Assembly: GCA_963787185.1 (NCBI GenBank)
Contig: CAWBCC010000009.1
Coordinates: forward strand, 186,001-250,000
Direction of reading: 5' to 3'
Source: JAJXZP01 sp963787185
Lineage (GTDB): Bacteria; Spirochaetota; Spirochaetia; Treponematales; Rectinemataceae
Length of the DNA: 64,000 nucleotides
Of this stretch, positions 20,288 through 30,354 are shown piece by piece. Position numbers and translations under genes: made by a program. The notes under the pieces are model-generated. The model did no database searches. It saw only the letters and a list, made by a program, of their open reading frames with translations, and was not told where the DNA came from. Positions within the stretch are counted from its first letter, which is position 1; each line of letters opens with the position of its first letter.

Positions 20288-21517
20288 TCAGTCCTTTGCG
20301 ATAGTATCCCTGATGCCGGGCATGCGCTCTTCCAATGCCGAAGCCAAAGCATCCGATGCGCGCAGATATGCGTCGGCGATGGCCGATTCCTTGGTGCCGC
20401 CCTGGCCCTTGATCGGGGCCAGGGGAAGGGCCATGACGACCGTCCCGTCGCTGCGCATCAGACGGAACGTGACATCGGCGAGGGCCGTGAAGATATTATA
20501 GGCGACGCCGTCGAGCACGATCTGCCTGGCCGGCGCGATCTCGACCGAAATGAAGGCGGCATAAGGAACCTCGGCGCCTACGCCGAGCGCAGTGAGGGCC
20601 TTAGTGTCGCCCCCGAACGCGCGCCGGAATGCGTCGGTATCCAGGGCTCCGTCGAAGGGTGCCAGTTGGAGTCCGGAGGGTTTGAGAGCTTTGATCGCGA
20701 CATCGAGGATTTGGGGATTGTCGTCGTTTCCGAGTTCGGAACTCGCCATCGCGAAAACGCGCGCCACGTTGGCGGGCGGCAGATAGACGAAGTCTCGGAA
20801 CACGTTCGAGAAGGAATAGGTTTTTCCCCGAGCGACGAATACCGGGAAGGCGCGGATGACCGCCTCGGAGCCGGGATCTCCGAGGGAGGCGAGGGTGGTG
20901 TTGGCCTTTCCAAAGGCATCGGTCGACACCGTCGACACGATAGAGCCGGAGTTTTTGATGAATTGGAAATGTATGGGAGCGTCCCCTATCGGAGACTTGC
21001 CCGTTCCGAAATTTTCATAGAGATAGACGGAGGGCGATCTGCCATCCGCCCTGCCGGCGCTCCGCGTACTGGCGCCGATCTGAGTGCCGTTCGCATCCAC
21101 CCATTCGCTCCCCGGTTCGAGAGACAGGGTCTGTCCGATGCGCGAAAGCTCGGCCGTTGCTCGGTCGGCCCGGATCTGTCCTTCCGGGCTCCGAGTCTGG
21201 TCGGCCAGCGCGAGAACGGCGACGTACGAACGGATCGCCTCGGCGAGGTGATTGCTGTCCGAAGCCTCTACGGCCTTTTGAAGCAGAGTGTCCATCTCGG
21301 CGAGAAAGTCCTCTTTGGGCACGACGGAAGCCGTCGTGCCGCCGTTCGGTGCGGCGGCATCTTGTGAAGGAGCCGGATGCTGTACCATCGTACCTTGTGC
21401 ACCGCCGGGCTGCACGGCGGCGGGCCGGGAAGAACTCACGGAGACGCATGAACAAAGCATCGCGAAAGCGGAAGCAACGAAGCCGAAAATCAGGGCCTGG
21501 GAATACGATCGCCGCAT
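20288..21517 (-). CDS. LPP20-like outer-envelope lipoprotein
   Basis: 409 residues. The N-terminus (MRRSYSQALIFGFVASAFAM, then LCSC) gives a signal peptide with a spirochaete-type lipobox. A Ser/Ala/Pro-rich linker follows, then a helical segment (LLQKAVEASDSNHLAEAIRS) and beta-rich domains; the end (ESAIADAYLRASDALASALE) resembles LPP20/FlgO-type lipoproteins. GGAGG precedes the ATG at 21517, which is 18 bp after the DUF503 gene, so both are probably one transcript. The function is not known; an outer-membrane or flagellar-linked role is only suggested by family resemblance. Confidence 0.72.
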   Translation of the reverse strand: MRRSYSQALIFGFVASAFAMLCSCVSVSSSRPAAVQPGGAQGTMVQHPAPSQDAAAPNGGTTASVVPKEDFLAEMDTLLQKAVEASDSNHLAEAIRSYVAVLALADQTRSPEGQIRADRATAELSRIGQTLSLEPGSEWVDANGTQIGASTRSAGRADGRSPSVYLYENFGTGKSPIGDAPIHFQFIKNSGSIVSTVSTDAFGKANTTLASLGDPGSEAVIRAFPVFVARGKTYSFSNVFRDFVYLPPANVARVFAMASSELGNDDNPQILDVAIKALKPSGLQLAPFDGALDTDAFRRAFGGDTKALTALGVGAEVPYAAFISVEIAPARQIVLDGVAYNIFTALADVTFRLMRSDGTVVMALPLAPIKGQGGTKESAIADAYLRASDALASALEERMPGIRDTIAKD

Positions 21518-21534
21518 CTGATTCCTCCAAAAAT

Positions 21535-21825
21535 TCAGAAAAGCTCCGAATATATCTGTGCGTCGTGGATGCGCAGCGAGAATCCGTCCTCGACGAAGGC
21601 CAGTGCCTTGTTCATGACTTCCTCTCCGAACTCTCGGGAATTCGACACCAGGGCGGCGCCCAGGTGTGCGAACCGCAGCGAATCGAGAAGGTCGACCTCG
21701 GCGCAGGAAACGCGGAACTTGTTTCGCAGTCGTTCCTTGACCGAGGACACCACGCGGCGCTTGTCCTTGATCGAGCTCGCTTCCGGCACTTCGAAGACTA
21801 TCTGCAGCATGGATACGACCATCAT
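21535..21825 (-). CDS. DUF503 (YlxP-like) small protein
   Basis: 96 residues. SMLQIVFEVPEASSIKDKRR and VVSSVKERLRNKFRVSCAEV match the DUF503/YlxP family (typically 90-100 residues), which elsewhere often lies between infB and rbfA and is linked to ribosome maturation, though its activity is not settled. Here it stands apart from those genes and precedes a lipoprotein gene. GGGAG sits six bases ahead of the ATG at 21825. Residue order and length are normal for the family. Confidence 0.85.
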   Translation of the reverse strand: MMVVSMLQIVFEVPEASSIKDKRRVVSSVKERLRNKFRVSCAEVDLLDSLRFAHLGAALVSNSREFGEEVMNKALAFVEDGFSLRIHDAQIYSELF

Positions 21826-21907
21826 GAAAACTCCCACCTAGGTGCATCGCGCGGAGGGCGGGTTGGCTTCCGTTCGCCGCGAAACGATAGTATTATGGCG
21901 AAACTCG

Positions 21908-24900
21908 ATGGTAAAGAGAAGCCGCCGCCGCGCAACGGCTGGTCTCTGCGCATTCCTCTTCGCGTGTGCGCCGGCCGTGGCAACGGCCCAGACTCTCGGG
22001 AATGCGAGCGGCTCCTCCACCAGTGCAGGCTCAGCCGCCATGCCCGCTTCGCCATCGAGCACTTCCTCCGCTACTCCCTCTTCGTCGGTCGCAGGCTCTG
22101 CAAGCTCCTCTTCGACTTCCAATGCTAATGCTTCCACGTCCCCCAGTCTCCCGACGTCGCTTCCGCCCGAGGCGCCCTCCAGCCTCTTCCAAGTGTCTTT
22201 GGGAGGTTCAGAGGCGGAACTCTTGGTCAAAGGTACTTGGGAGGCCAGTCTTTTGGGCACTGTCAATCTTCAGTCCCAGGGCGGGGCTTTGGGACTCGCC
22301 TCGGCGCAGCCGCTTCTTTTTTCGCAGTCGCCCGATCTCTACATGAAATTTCTGCTTTTCAATCGCTTTTTCGTCGAGGCGCGGGTCAGCAACGATGTGT
22401 CGCAGGCTCTCTATTCGGCGGGGTACCAAGGCGCCGAGGGCGAGCTGCTCCAGGAGGTGAGGGTCGGCAACTACAAGATATCCTTTCCCCAACTCCCCTA
22501 TCTCGACTTCGGCGACGGCTCTTATCGTTCTTTCGGCGCGATGGCGAGAATAGACTCGGGCGAATTCGAGGGCCGGGCCATGGTTCGCTACGATCAGGCC
22601 GACCGGGTCACCAAGAACTTTGTCGGCACTTCCGAAGTGACCGATACGGTGATATCTGCCAACGCGTTCATCACCGGCAAGTACTTCGCGACGCGAGCCG
22701 TGCCGAACGTGTCGACGGGGGGTATCACGAACCTGGTCGTCTACGTGCAGAGCGTCTCGGGAACTCTGAGCGGCAGCGACGGCGCGACCTACCGCCAAAT
22801 GGACACCAGCGAATACTCCTACGCGGCCCTCACCGGCCTCGTGACCCTGAACACCGCGGCGACCACCCGCGTCGCCCTTTCCTATGACGGCATTGTGCCC
22901 AGCGCTCCCTCCGATCCCACCACCGATCCGGTCACCAATGTGACGATAGGCGGCGTTCTCTGCGACCTCGTGTACTATCCGGACTACTACCCCAATCCCA
23001 CTACGAGTCCCAGCCTCGTACCCGAACGCCAGATACTCTGCCGCTATCCCACGACGGCCAGCCCGACCAACTCTTCCGTCTTCGTGCGGAACACGGCTTC
23101 CGCTCTCCAGGACTCGAACTATCAGACACACATAGATCCGACGGGTTTCGTCGAAGTCACGTATGAAGGCAACGCGAATCCGCAAAACAAGACGTATCGA
23201 CAGCCCTTCGTCAGCATGCCTCTCGTATACACGACCAATTTCAGCAGCACTGCCACCAAAACCTACGCGCCCGTCTTCGACCACGAGATCGTCGTGCGCA
23301 GCTACGGCACGCCGGGGTACATCACCGTCGACAAGGATCTCGTGCCCGGCTCGGTCCAGGTGCTGCGTAACGGCGTGCCGTATTACGCTTTTTCGGTTGA
23401 TTCCGAAAACGGACGCGTCATTCTCGCGTCGCCTCCCGGCCTGGCGGAGAACATCACGGTGACCTATCTCCTCGAAAGCTCGCAGAGAAGCTCGGGCACC
23501 ATACTCGCTGGGCTCGGCGGCACCTGGAACCCCTCGAAAGAGCAGAGCATGTGGACGGCCCTCGGGCTGCAGTGGGCCGTGCCGGGCTCGAGCTTCGCCT
23601 CGGGCGGCCAATCCAACCCCGGCACCGTGACCCTCACCACCGGCGAGAAAAAGACGGGCGGCTCCCTGCAGCACGATGCCGCATTGGCCGCCACCTACAC
23701 GCAGGAAGAGGCATCCGGCCGCTACAAGATGGAAGGGATGGATGCCGATACGGGATACATCACCGGCTTTCAACCCACTTCCTCCTCATGGATGGGCACC
23801 CTCGAGGAGATCGTCGAGACCACGATGGTTTCGTCCTTTCCGACCATCGTGAGCGAGCTCCACGCCGACGGGTCGACGCAGATGGGCTTGTATATCGCCA
23901 ATTCCTACGATCAGACCCCCACACCCCCCACCATCGGAGTGAACCAGGTGGACATCTCCAAAGTCGAGACTCTCCCGCCCTATCAAAACTTCAAGACCTT
24001 TTCCTTTTTCGTCAACAAGGTCTCGGTCCCGATAGCGGAGAACGCGACGATCACGCTTTCGATCGACGACGGAACGCCGGCCGACGGCGCTTTCATTTCG
24101 ATTACCGTCCCATTCAACGAGCTCTCGACGGGCTGGAACAAAATTTTCGTCAACTACGGTTCGGGCGATACGCGTGTCTATCACCAGTCATCCGAAAATG
24201 GGCCGTCCGTCCCCTTTTCGAGTTCGACCGCCTCGGCCAACCAGAATCTCGCCAACGATTCCCGCATACACATCTCGACCACGGGCATCGATACGACGGA
24301 CACGAGTGATTCGTTCTGGGTCGACGATGTCATCCTCGAGAATTCGACGGGTATGGCCGCGGCCAATTTCCAGGGCGATATCGCCTACAGCGATTCGAAG
24401 TTCCGTGTCGGCGACGGCCCGATGGCCCTCGTGAGCGGCCTTGCGCTCAAAGGCGACGCGAACGCCGGCCTCAGCAACGACGCCTTCGCGGCGGGAGGGG
24501 GCTCCGTCGGGACGAGCTTAGGTCCGCTCGGACTCAATCTTCACGCGCGCGGTTCGGCCAGCCAATCGGCCGCCCCGGCCCTGAGCGGAGGGCACGAGCT
24601 GATCTTCCCTCTCGTCGATGCCCCGTTTCGAGCGGACGACAAATTCGACTTCGATCCGTCCAGCGGCGCATTCGGGCGCGAGGACTCTCTCAGGCTGGGC
24701 GAGCCCAACATCGCGGCCCTGAACCTCAAGCAGAGCGCCGCCTGGTCGCCGGGCGATGACGACGTGCCGGGCGTCCTGACTCAAGAGTGGATGAGTGATT
24801 TGGGCGTCGCGGGGAGTCTTTTCGATGCGCAGCTCGATGCGACGAACCGGGCGCGACCCGACTCGGCCTCCTCGGGGAACGGCAGCTATGGGAGCGCCTG

Positions 24901-26170
24901 GATAGGCGCCTACTCATACGTTCTGCCCATCGACGAATCCAGTTCCGAGCTTCGCTCGGAAAAACTGAGCGTCAGCCTGAAGCTCAGCCCGGACGCGGAG
25001 ATAGCATCTGCCTCGATGGGGACGAGCGCCCAGCCCCAATCGGTGACATCCGATGGTCTTCCCGGGATGAGGCAGAATTCGGATGTTGCGCGACTCACGG
25101 CGCCGCTGTCTTTCGTCGGTCTCAAGCTCGCGCCCTATTACCAGCGCAGCTGGAACGACCAGCGCAACGGTTCGGCCGACAGTCTTGCCGGAGACGCCAA
25201 CCTTTCCCTGAGCGATCTTTCCGGGCTTCCGATGCTCTACACGAACATTCCCTTCGTCGAGCTCGTCGACGGAGCGACCTCGGATCGATTCTCCTCTCAG
25301 ACGATCGTCGACCAGTCGCCCCTACCCTCGGCGAGCTACACCCCCGAGGCGGGAGTGCTGCTCTCCCGCAATTCCGGATCGAAATGGTACGATCTGGTCG
25401 CTCCCTCTTCCCTATCCTTCGCCTTTCAGCGCCAGCTCGTGCGGAGCGATGCGACAGTCACCGATGCGGCCGTCTGGGTGGCCACTTCGAAATTCGCCGC
25501 GGTCAACCTCTTCGGTTCCCAGGGGGTCTATCCGATCGGTCTTCCTTTCAAGACCGACGAGTACTATGCGACGGTCAACGCCACGATAAGCAAATACGTC
25601 GGAGAGTCGAGCGATCGAATCGGCATCCAATCGCAGCATCTTGCGACCTTTTACGCGGGCGATTCGGACAGTCTTTCGACCGAAAACAGGTTTTCGATCA
25701 CGACCCAGCCCGGGCAGGATCAGTGGTCCGAGTCGCTGCGTTTCGAATTTACGAGAAAAGTGCCGCGGCACTGGCTGTTTGACATCTACCGCATGATCGT
25801 GCCCGAGCCCGGCATCGGTGATGCCGCGCCGTCCCCCTCGGGGGGCTCAAAAGAATCGGTTCCGGAAAGCGGTGCCGGGACCGACGGAAAGGGCTTTTCG
25901 ATAGTCTCCGCCTATCTCAGCGATCTGGCGACGCGCCAGCCCACCGTGAAAGCTACTATCGAGCTCGTGCTTTCGATGCAGGACGCGATCACCGACGCGA
26001 CGGCCCCTCCCGTAAGCTGGGAGTTCGACGAGAATTACATCGCCAAGCTCACGGTGCCCGACAGACTCACGCTCAGCGCCAAGACCGGGCTCACGCAACA
26101 GCGCGACAGTACGACGGGGATAATTCTCTTCGGCCTCACGCTCGGCGTGGATATGATCATTTCGTTCTAG
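21908..26170 (+). CDS. Giant outer-membrane-type protein
   Basis: 1420 residues with a signal peptide (VKRSRRRATAGLCAFLFACA, cleavage probably after ATAQ), then about 60 residues almost only of Ser, Ala, Thr and Pro. The mature protein is beta-rich. A module at about residues 100-240 repeats turns such as FVEARVSNDVSQALYSAGYQ and DFGDGSYRSFGAMARID, and about residues 475-530 read like a repeated insertion seen in SprA-type proteins (VPGSVQVLRNGVPYYAFSVD). The protein ends in LTLGVDMIISF, a terminal Phe typical of outer-membrane barrels. No Shine-Dalgarno is visible; TAGTATTAT lies 12-20 bases before the ATG. Function unknown. Confidence 0.72.
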   Translation: MVKRSRRRATAGLCAFLFACAPAVATAQTLGNASGSSTSAGSAAMPASPSSTSSATPSSSVAGSASSSSTSNANASTSPSLPTSLPPEAPSSLFQVSLGGSEAELLVKGTWEASLLGTVNLQSQGGALGLASAQPLLFSQSPDLYMKFLLFNRFFVEARVSNDVSQALYSAGYQGAEGELLQEVRVGNYKISFPQLPYLDFGDGSYRSFGAMARIDSGEFEGRAMVRYDQADRVTKNFVGTSEVTDTVISANAFITGKYFATRAVPNVSTGGITNLVVYVQSVSGTLSGSDGATYRQMDTSEYSYAALTGLVTLNTAATTRVALSYDGIVPSAPSDPTTDPVTNVTIGGVLCDLVYYPDYYPNPTTSPSLVPERQILCRYPTTASPTNSSVFVRNTASALQDSNYQTHIDPTGFVEVTYEGNANPQNKTYRQPFVSMPLVYTTNFSSTATKTYAPVFDHEIVVRSYGTPGYITVDKDLVPGSVQVLRNGVPYYAFSVDSENGRVILASPPGLAENITVTYLLESSQRSSGTILAGLGGTWNPSKEQSMWTALGLQWAVPGSSFASGGQSNPGTVTLTTGEKKTGGSLQHDAALAATYTQEEASGRYKMEGMDADTGYITGFQPTSSSWMGTLEEIVETTMVSSFPTIVSELHADGSTQMGLYIANSYDQTPTPPTIGVNQVDISKVETLPPYQNFKTFSFFVNKVSVPIAENATITLSIDDGTPADGAFISITVPFNELSTGWNKIFVNYGSGDTRVYHQSSENGPSVPFSSSTASANQNLANDSRIHISTTGIDTTDTSDSFWVDDVILENSTGMAAANFQGDIAYSDSKFRVGDGPMALVSGLALKGDANAGLSNDAFAAGGGSVGTSLGPLGLNLHARGSASQSAAPALSGGHELIFPLVDAPFRADDKFDFDPSSGAFGREDSLRLGEPNIAALNLKQSAAWSPGDDDVPGVLTQEWMSDLGVAGSLFDAQLDATNRARPDSASSGNGSYGSAWIGAYSYVLPIDESSSELRSEKLSVSLKLSPDAEIASASMGTSAQPQSVTSDGLPGMRQNSDVARLTAPLSFVGLKLAPYYQRSWNDQRNGSADSLAGDANLSLSDLSGLPMLYTNIPFVELVDGATSDRFSSQTIVDQSPLPSASYTPEAGVLLSRNSGSKWYDLVAPSSLSFAFQRQLVRSDATVTDAAVWVATSKFAAVNLFGSQGVYPIGLPFKTDEYYATVNATISKYVGESSDRIGIQSQHLATFYAGDSDSLSTENRFSITTQPGQDQWSESLRFEFTRKVPRHWLFDIYRMIVPEPGIGDAAPSPSGGSKESVPESGAGTDGKGFSIVSAYLSDLATRQPTVKATIELVLSMQDAITDATAPPVSWEFDENYIAKLTVPDRLTLSAKTGLTQQRDSTTGIILFGLTLGVDMIISF

Positions 26171-26237
26171 ATTGCGCGGCGCCGCCTCGACAGGAGCCTC
26201 CCGGATCGGCCCGGTGCGCACCGCGGGCTCGCCAAGC

Positions 26238-26267
26238 TTGACAGTCCGCCGTCGCCGCGTTTATTGT
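26238..26267 (+). promoter_or_regulatory. Promoter abutting metG (leaderless)
   Basis: A perfect TTGACA (26238-26243), 18-bp spacer, TATTGT (26262-26267), then exactly 8 nt to the ATG at 26276. There is no Shine-Dalgarno between promoter and start, so the transcript should begin at or beside the AUG. Confidence 0.65.
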
Positions 26268-26275
26268 TCGTATTT

Positions 26276-28633
26276 ATGAAACGACGGCTTATCACCTCGG
26301 CCCTCCCCTATGTCAATAACGTGCCGCATCTCGGAAACCTCATCCAGGTTCTCTCCGCCGATGTCTTCGCTCGCTTCTGCCGCTTGCGCGGCTACGATAC
26401 TTTCTACGTCTGCGGCACCGACGAGTACGGCACCGCCACGGAAACCAAGGCGCTCGAGGAGGGCATCACGCCCCGCGAGCTCTGCGATCGCTTCCATATC
26501 CTGCACCGCGATATCTATTCGTGGTTCGGAATCGCCTTCGACAAGTTCGGCCGCACCTCCACCGAGCGCCATGCCGAAATAACGCAGTCCATTTTCCTGG
26601 ACCTCGACAAGGCCGGGCTGATTCGGCAGCAGACGATCGAGCAGCTCTATTGCGAAAACGATAAGCGCTTTCTGGCCGATCGCTACGTACGGGGTACCTG
26701 CCCCCACTGCGGCTACGAAGGGGCCCGCGGGGATCAATGCGAAAATTGCGGCAAACTTCTCGAGCCCACGGAGCTCCGGGAACCGAAATGCTCGACCTGC
26801 GGCGCCACGCCGCGGCCGCGGAAGACGACGCACCTCTACATCGATCTGCCGGCGATCCGGCCCAGGCTGGAAGAGTGGATGAAGGAGGCGAGCGTCGAGG
26901 GTTTCTGGGCGAACAACGCCATTCAGATGACCCAAGCCTGGATCCGAGACGGCCTCCAGGAAAGGGCGATCACGCGCGACCTCAAGTGGGGGATCCCCGT
27001 CCCCAAGGCCGGATTCGAGGACAAGGTCTTCTACGTCTGGTTCGACGCGCCGATAGGTTATATATCCATGACTGCCTGCGCCGGCGACGAACGCGGCTTC
27101 GATTGGAAATCGTGGTGGATGTCGCCTGAAGACGTGGAGCTCTTCCAATTCATAGGAAAGGACAACATTCCGTTTCACACCGTGATTTTCCCTTCGAGTC
27201 TGCTCGGCTCCGGCCGCGACTGGACGATGCTCCATCACATGTCCTCGACGGAATACCTCAACTATGAAGCGGGCAAGTTTTCCAAATCCAAAGGTGTGGG
27301 TGTCTTCGGTACCGACGCCGTCGAATCCGGCATCCCCGCCGATGTTTGGCGTTTCTATATTTTCTTCAACCGGCCCGAAAAGGCCGATACCATGTTCACC
27401 TGGGCCGACTTCCAGGAGAAGGTGAACGGCGAACTCATCGGGAATCTGGGCAATCTCGCCAATCGCACGCTCACCTTCGTGGCCCGATACTTCGGCGGCG
27501 AAATCCCCGCGGGCGAAGCCGCCGCGGGCTTTTGGGACAAGGTCGGGGAAATCGAAGGCCGCGTCACTGCTCATCTCGAGCGGGCCGAGCTGCGCGACGC
27601 CTTTCGCGCGGTCTTCGAACTTTCGGATCTGGCCAACAAGCGCTTCCAGGACGGAGAGCCCTGGAAAACACGGACGAGCGATCCTGCCGCGGCCGCTTCG
27701 CTGATCCGCGATCTCTGTTACGTTCTGCGCGATCTCGCGGTCATGATCCATCCCTATATGCCCTTCGCGTCCGAACGGCTCGCTTCTTTCCTGGAGGTGA
27801 GACTCGGAGCGGATGGGTTCGATTGGTCGATCCTGGGCAAGCTCGAGGGGCTCCGCCGGGTGCATGCGCCCCAGGTGTTGTTCGGGAAACTCGAGGACGA
27901 TCTCGTGGCCGAGCTGCGCGAGCGCTATTCGGGTTCGCAGTCCGAGCGCAGGGCCCGCGAAGACGCACAGCGGAGTTCTTCCTCGGGAGGTGCGGAAGCG
28001 GGCGCTTCGGGAACTGCGGACGGGGCGAAGAGCTCCTCGCCGTCGAACCGCACCGGCGAAAGCGATTCGGCCAAGGAGGCGGCTTCTGCCGAGCCGGCGC
28101 CGCGGCGCTACGCCGAGCTTTCCGAAGAGGAGCGCTTCGCCAGACTCATCGATCTGCGAGCGGCCAAGATCGTGAAGATCGAGCGCCATCCCAAGGCCGA
28201 CAAGCTGTATATCGAGACTCTCGACGACGGCTCCGGTTCCGAGAGGGTGATCGTTTCGGGTCTCGTTCCCTTCTACCGAGCGGAGGAGCTTCTGGGCAAG
28301 ACCATCGTCCTCGTGAACAACCTGAAACCTGCAAGGCTCCGCGGCGTCGAAAGCCGCGGCATGCTTTTGGCCGCCTCGCGCAGGACTCCGGGAGAGGGCG
28401 GCGGCAAGGAGGCCGTGGAGGTGCTCGACGCCGGCGGCGCGGCCCCCGGCAGCAGGATTCTCCTCGAGGGACAGGACGATTCATTGCAACCCGAAGCCGT
28501 GATCGATGTCGACACTTTTTTTTCGGTTCCGATCCGCGCGGAGAACGGCACGGCGCTGATCGGAGCCAAACGGCTCTTGGCTGCGGGCCGGAGCTTCGCA
28601 TTCGATCGCGTGCACGAAGGCGAGGTGGGCTGA
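26276..28633 (+). CDS. metG: Methionyl-tRNA synthetase with fused tRNA-binding domain
   Basis: 785 residues. It charges tRNA-Met. The class I HIGH motif is HLGN in YVNNVPHLGNL, and KMSKS appears as KFSKS in AGKFSKSKGVGVF. A two-knuckle zinc insert carries CPHC, CENC and CSTC pairs (about residues 142-180). After the anticodon domain a Ser/Gly/Ala linker of about 60 residues leads to a C-terminal EMAP-like tRNA-binding domain (LIDLRAAKIVKIERHPKADK). The ATG at 26276 is the only sensible start; the four codons before it fall inside the -10 region. Confidence 0.97.
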   Translation: MKRRLITSALPYVNNVPHLGNLIQVLSADVFARFCRLRGYDTFYVCGTDEYGTATETKALEEGITPRELCDRFHILHRDIYSWFGIAFDKFGRTSTERHAEITQSIFLDLDKAGLIRQQTIEQLYCENDKRFLADRYVRGTCPHCGYEGARGDQCENCGKLLEPTELREPKCSTCGATPRPRKTTHLYIDLPAIRPRLEEWMKEASVEGFWANNAIQMTQAWIRDGLQERAITRDLKWGIPVPKAGFEDKVFYVWFDAPIGYISMTACAGDERGFDWKSWWMSPEDVELFQFIGKDNIPFHTVIFPSSLLGSGRDWTMLHHMSSTEYLNYEAGKFSKSKGVGVFGTDAVESGIPADVWRFYIFFNRPEKADTMFTWADFQEKVNGELIGNLGNLANRTLTFVARYFGGEIPAGEAAAGFWDKVGEIEGRVTAHLERAELRDAFRAVFELSDLANKRFQDGEPWKTRTSDPAAAASLIRDLCYVLRDLAVMIHPYMPFASERLASFLEVRLGADGFDWSILGKLEGLRRVHAPQVLFGKLEDDLVAELRERYSGSQSERRAREDAQRSSSSGGAEAGASGTADGAKSSSPSNRTGESDSAKEAASAEPAPRRYAELSEEERFARLIDLRAAKIVKIERHPKADKLYIETLDDGSGSERVIVSGLVPFYRAEELLGKTIVLVNNLKPARLRGVESRGMLLAASRRTPGEGGGKEAVEVLDAGGAAPGSRILLEGQDDSLQPEAVIDVDTFFSVPIRAENGTALIGAKRLLAAGRSFAFDRVHEGEVG

Positions 28634-28661
28634 GGTCCGTATCGCGGCCTCGGACTCCGGT

Positions 28662-29792
28662 ATGCCGCGAACCATGAATATCCGGCTCGAAGAGACTTCG
28701 GCCGATCGCTGCGACTCCTCGCGCAGCTTTCTTCAATCGGGTTTTTGGGGTCGTTTCAAGGCGGAGTTCGGCTGGAAAGCCCGTCATTTTTCACTTTCAC
28801 TGCAAAGCCGCTCCTCGCCCCTTCTGGTGCTCGAACGTAGGCTCGCTCGGGGTATGTCCTTTGCCTACATTCCCCACGGCCCGGAGTGCGAATGTTCTGA
28901 AAAGGATGGAACCGCCGCTCTATCCGCCATCGCCGAGTCTATTCGTCCCTTTTTGTCGCGCGGCTGTCTTTTCCTGCGTTTCGATCCCGCATGCCATATC
29001 GCCGAGGTGCGAGACGGCCTCGCCGTGGCCAACGACGGCGAGACCTCATTCGCCGCAAGAGCTGCGTCGCGCCCCGCATTCGGCCGGCCGCTCGTCCCCG
29101 CGGTTTCCGATGTCCAACCTCCCGATACGGTTTTGCTCGACCTCGAAAAGAGCGAAGAGGAGCTGCTCGGAGCGATGAAGCCCAAATGGCGCTACAACAT
29201 ACGGCTCGCCGGGAAAAAGGGGGTCGTCATAGAGGAGCGCGGTGTCGAGGCTCTGGCGGAATTCTATCGGCTATATCGCCTGACGGCCCTGCGCGATCGT
29301 ATTGCGCTTCATCCCCAGCGCTACTATGAGCGCCTCTTTTACCTCGCCCAGGCATATCCGCGCAATTTCGGTAACCCGTCTCCCGATATCCGCCTATGGA
29401 TCGCCCGTCACGAGGGTGAGGCGCTCGCCGCCATCGTCACCTTGTTCCGCGGCGATCAGGCCGTCTACCTGTATGGCGCTTCATCCGACTCGAAGCGCAA
29501 TCTGATGCCCGCCTATGCGCTCCAATGGGCGGCCATACGGGCGGCCAAAGCCGCAGGCTGCCGCGAATACGATTTTTTCGGCATTCCGCCAAATCAGGAT
29601 CCGGATCAACCCATGGCCGGACTCTACCGCTTCAAGACAGGCTTCGGCGGCCAAATCGTGCATCGCGCGGGTTCCTGGGACTACCCTCTGCGACCTTTTG
29701 TCTATCGTGCCTTTCGTGCGGTCGAAAAGGCGAGGCGCTGGTGGTTCAAAGACCTCAAGAAGCGAAAGGTCGAAGGTCGCGCTTCGATGTGA
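28662..29792 (+). CDS. FemAB-family peptidyltransferase-like protein
   Basis: 376 residues (372 if the ATG at 28674 is used). The fold signature is that of GNAT-like FemAB/FemX proteins: SFLQSGFWGRFKAEFGWKAR near the N-terminus, KPKWRYNIRLAGKKGV in the middle, then AYALQWAAIRAAKAAGCREY and DFFGIPPNQD. Members use aminoacyl-tRNA to add amino acids to lipid II interpeptide bridges. The substrate here is unknown. It follows metG by 28 bp, possibly in one transcript. Its stop directly abuts the stop of the convergent AMMECR1 gene, without an intergenic base. Confidence 0.85.
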   Translation: MPRTMNIRLEETSADRCDSSRSFLQSGFWGRFKAEFGWKARHFSLSLQSRSSPLLVLERRLARGMSFAYIPHGPECECSEKDGTAALSAIAESIRPFLSRGCLFLRFDPACHIAEVRDGLAVANDGETSFAARAASRPAFGRPLVPAVSDVQPPDTVLLDLEKSEEELLGAMKPKWRYNIRLAGKKGVVIEERGVEALAEFYRLYRLTALRDRIALHPQRYYERLFYLAQAYPRNFGNPSPDIRLWIARHEGEALAAIVTLFRGDQAVYLYGASSDSKRNLMPAYALQWAAIRAAKAAGCREYDFFGIPPNQDPDQPMAGLYRFKTGFGGQIVHRAGSWDYPLRPFVYRAFRAVEKARRWWFKDLKKRKVEGRASM

Positions 29793-30350
29793 CTATTCGC
29801 CCGCGTTTTCCCCGAAAACCAGACCTTCGAAAATCGAGATGCTGGCGTCGGGGCCTTCCCAGGCATCGGGCGGCAGGCCCGCTTTCCAACAAGTCTGTTC
29901 GAGAAAGGTTCCCCTGTCCCATCCCTGCTCCGCGGCGACTTGGGGGAGGAGGACGCCGGATCTCCAGCCTTTGACGATGTATATGCCGTGGAGACCGACG
30001 ACGATCTCATTCGGGTCTTGGATGCGGCGCAGAGGAGAAAGGACGGTGATTTCGATGTCCATGAGATCGAGATCATCGTGCTCGAGCGCGGGGAAGCGCG
30101 GATCCTCGAAGGCGGCGGCCCGCGCCATTTCGCGGACGGTTTCGACGAGGGGGGCGGGGGAGCTCATCCTTCCGATGCAGCCCCGCAGAGACGAGTTTTC
30201 GTGAAGTGTGACGAAGACACCGCCCGGCATGAGCAGCGCTCCGGCGGCGCAAGGCCAAGAGGCCGCCCGTTTTTCCAGCCGCGAGGCTATGGACTCGCGG
30301 GCGGTCGCGAGCAGAGCCTTCCTTTCGGGTTCGTCGAGCCGGAAATCCAT
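29793..30350 (-). CDS. AMMECR1-domain protein of the AmmeMemoRadiSam set
   Basis: 185 residues. The family signature LRGCIG is intact in NSSLRGCIGRMSSPAPLVET, followed by DIEITVLSPLRRI and LLPQVAAEQGWDRGTF. AMMECR1 proteins co-occur with MEMO1 and a PflA-like radical SAM enzyme (the AmmeMemoRadiSam system), whose chemistry is unresolved. The start at 30350 is four bases after the MEMO1 stop, so the two are translated together. The third member lies on the same strand at 39764-40783. Confidence 0.93.
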   Translation of the reverse strand: MDFRLDEPERKALLATARESIASRLEKRAASWPCAAGALLMPGGVFVTLHENSSLRGCIGRMSSPAPLVETVREMARAAAFEDPRFPALEHDDLDLMDIEITVLSPLRRIQDPNEIVVGLHGIYIVKGWRSGVLLPQVAAEQGWDRGTFLEQTCWKAGLPPDAWEGPDASISIFEGLVFGENAGE

Positions 30351-30354
30351 CGCT

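Noticed and set aside
26171..26275. T-box or SAM riboswitch ahead of metG
   Set aside because: The promoter sits directly on the start codon, leaving no leader RNA to fold.
26261..28189. Long open frame on the minus strand under metG
   Set aside because: It mirrors metG codon bias; no start signal, and the peptide has no recognisable domain, while metG is certain.
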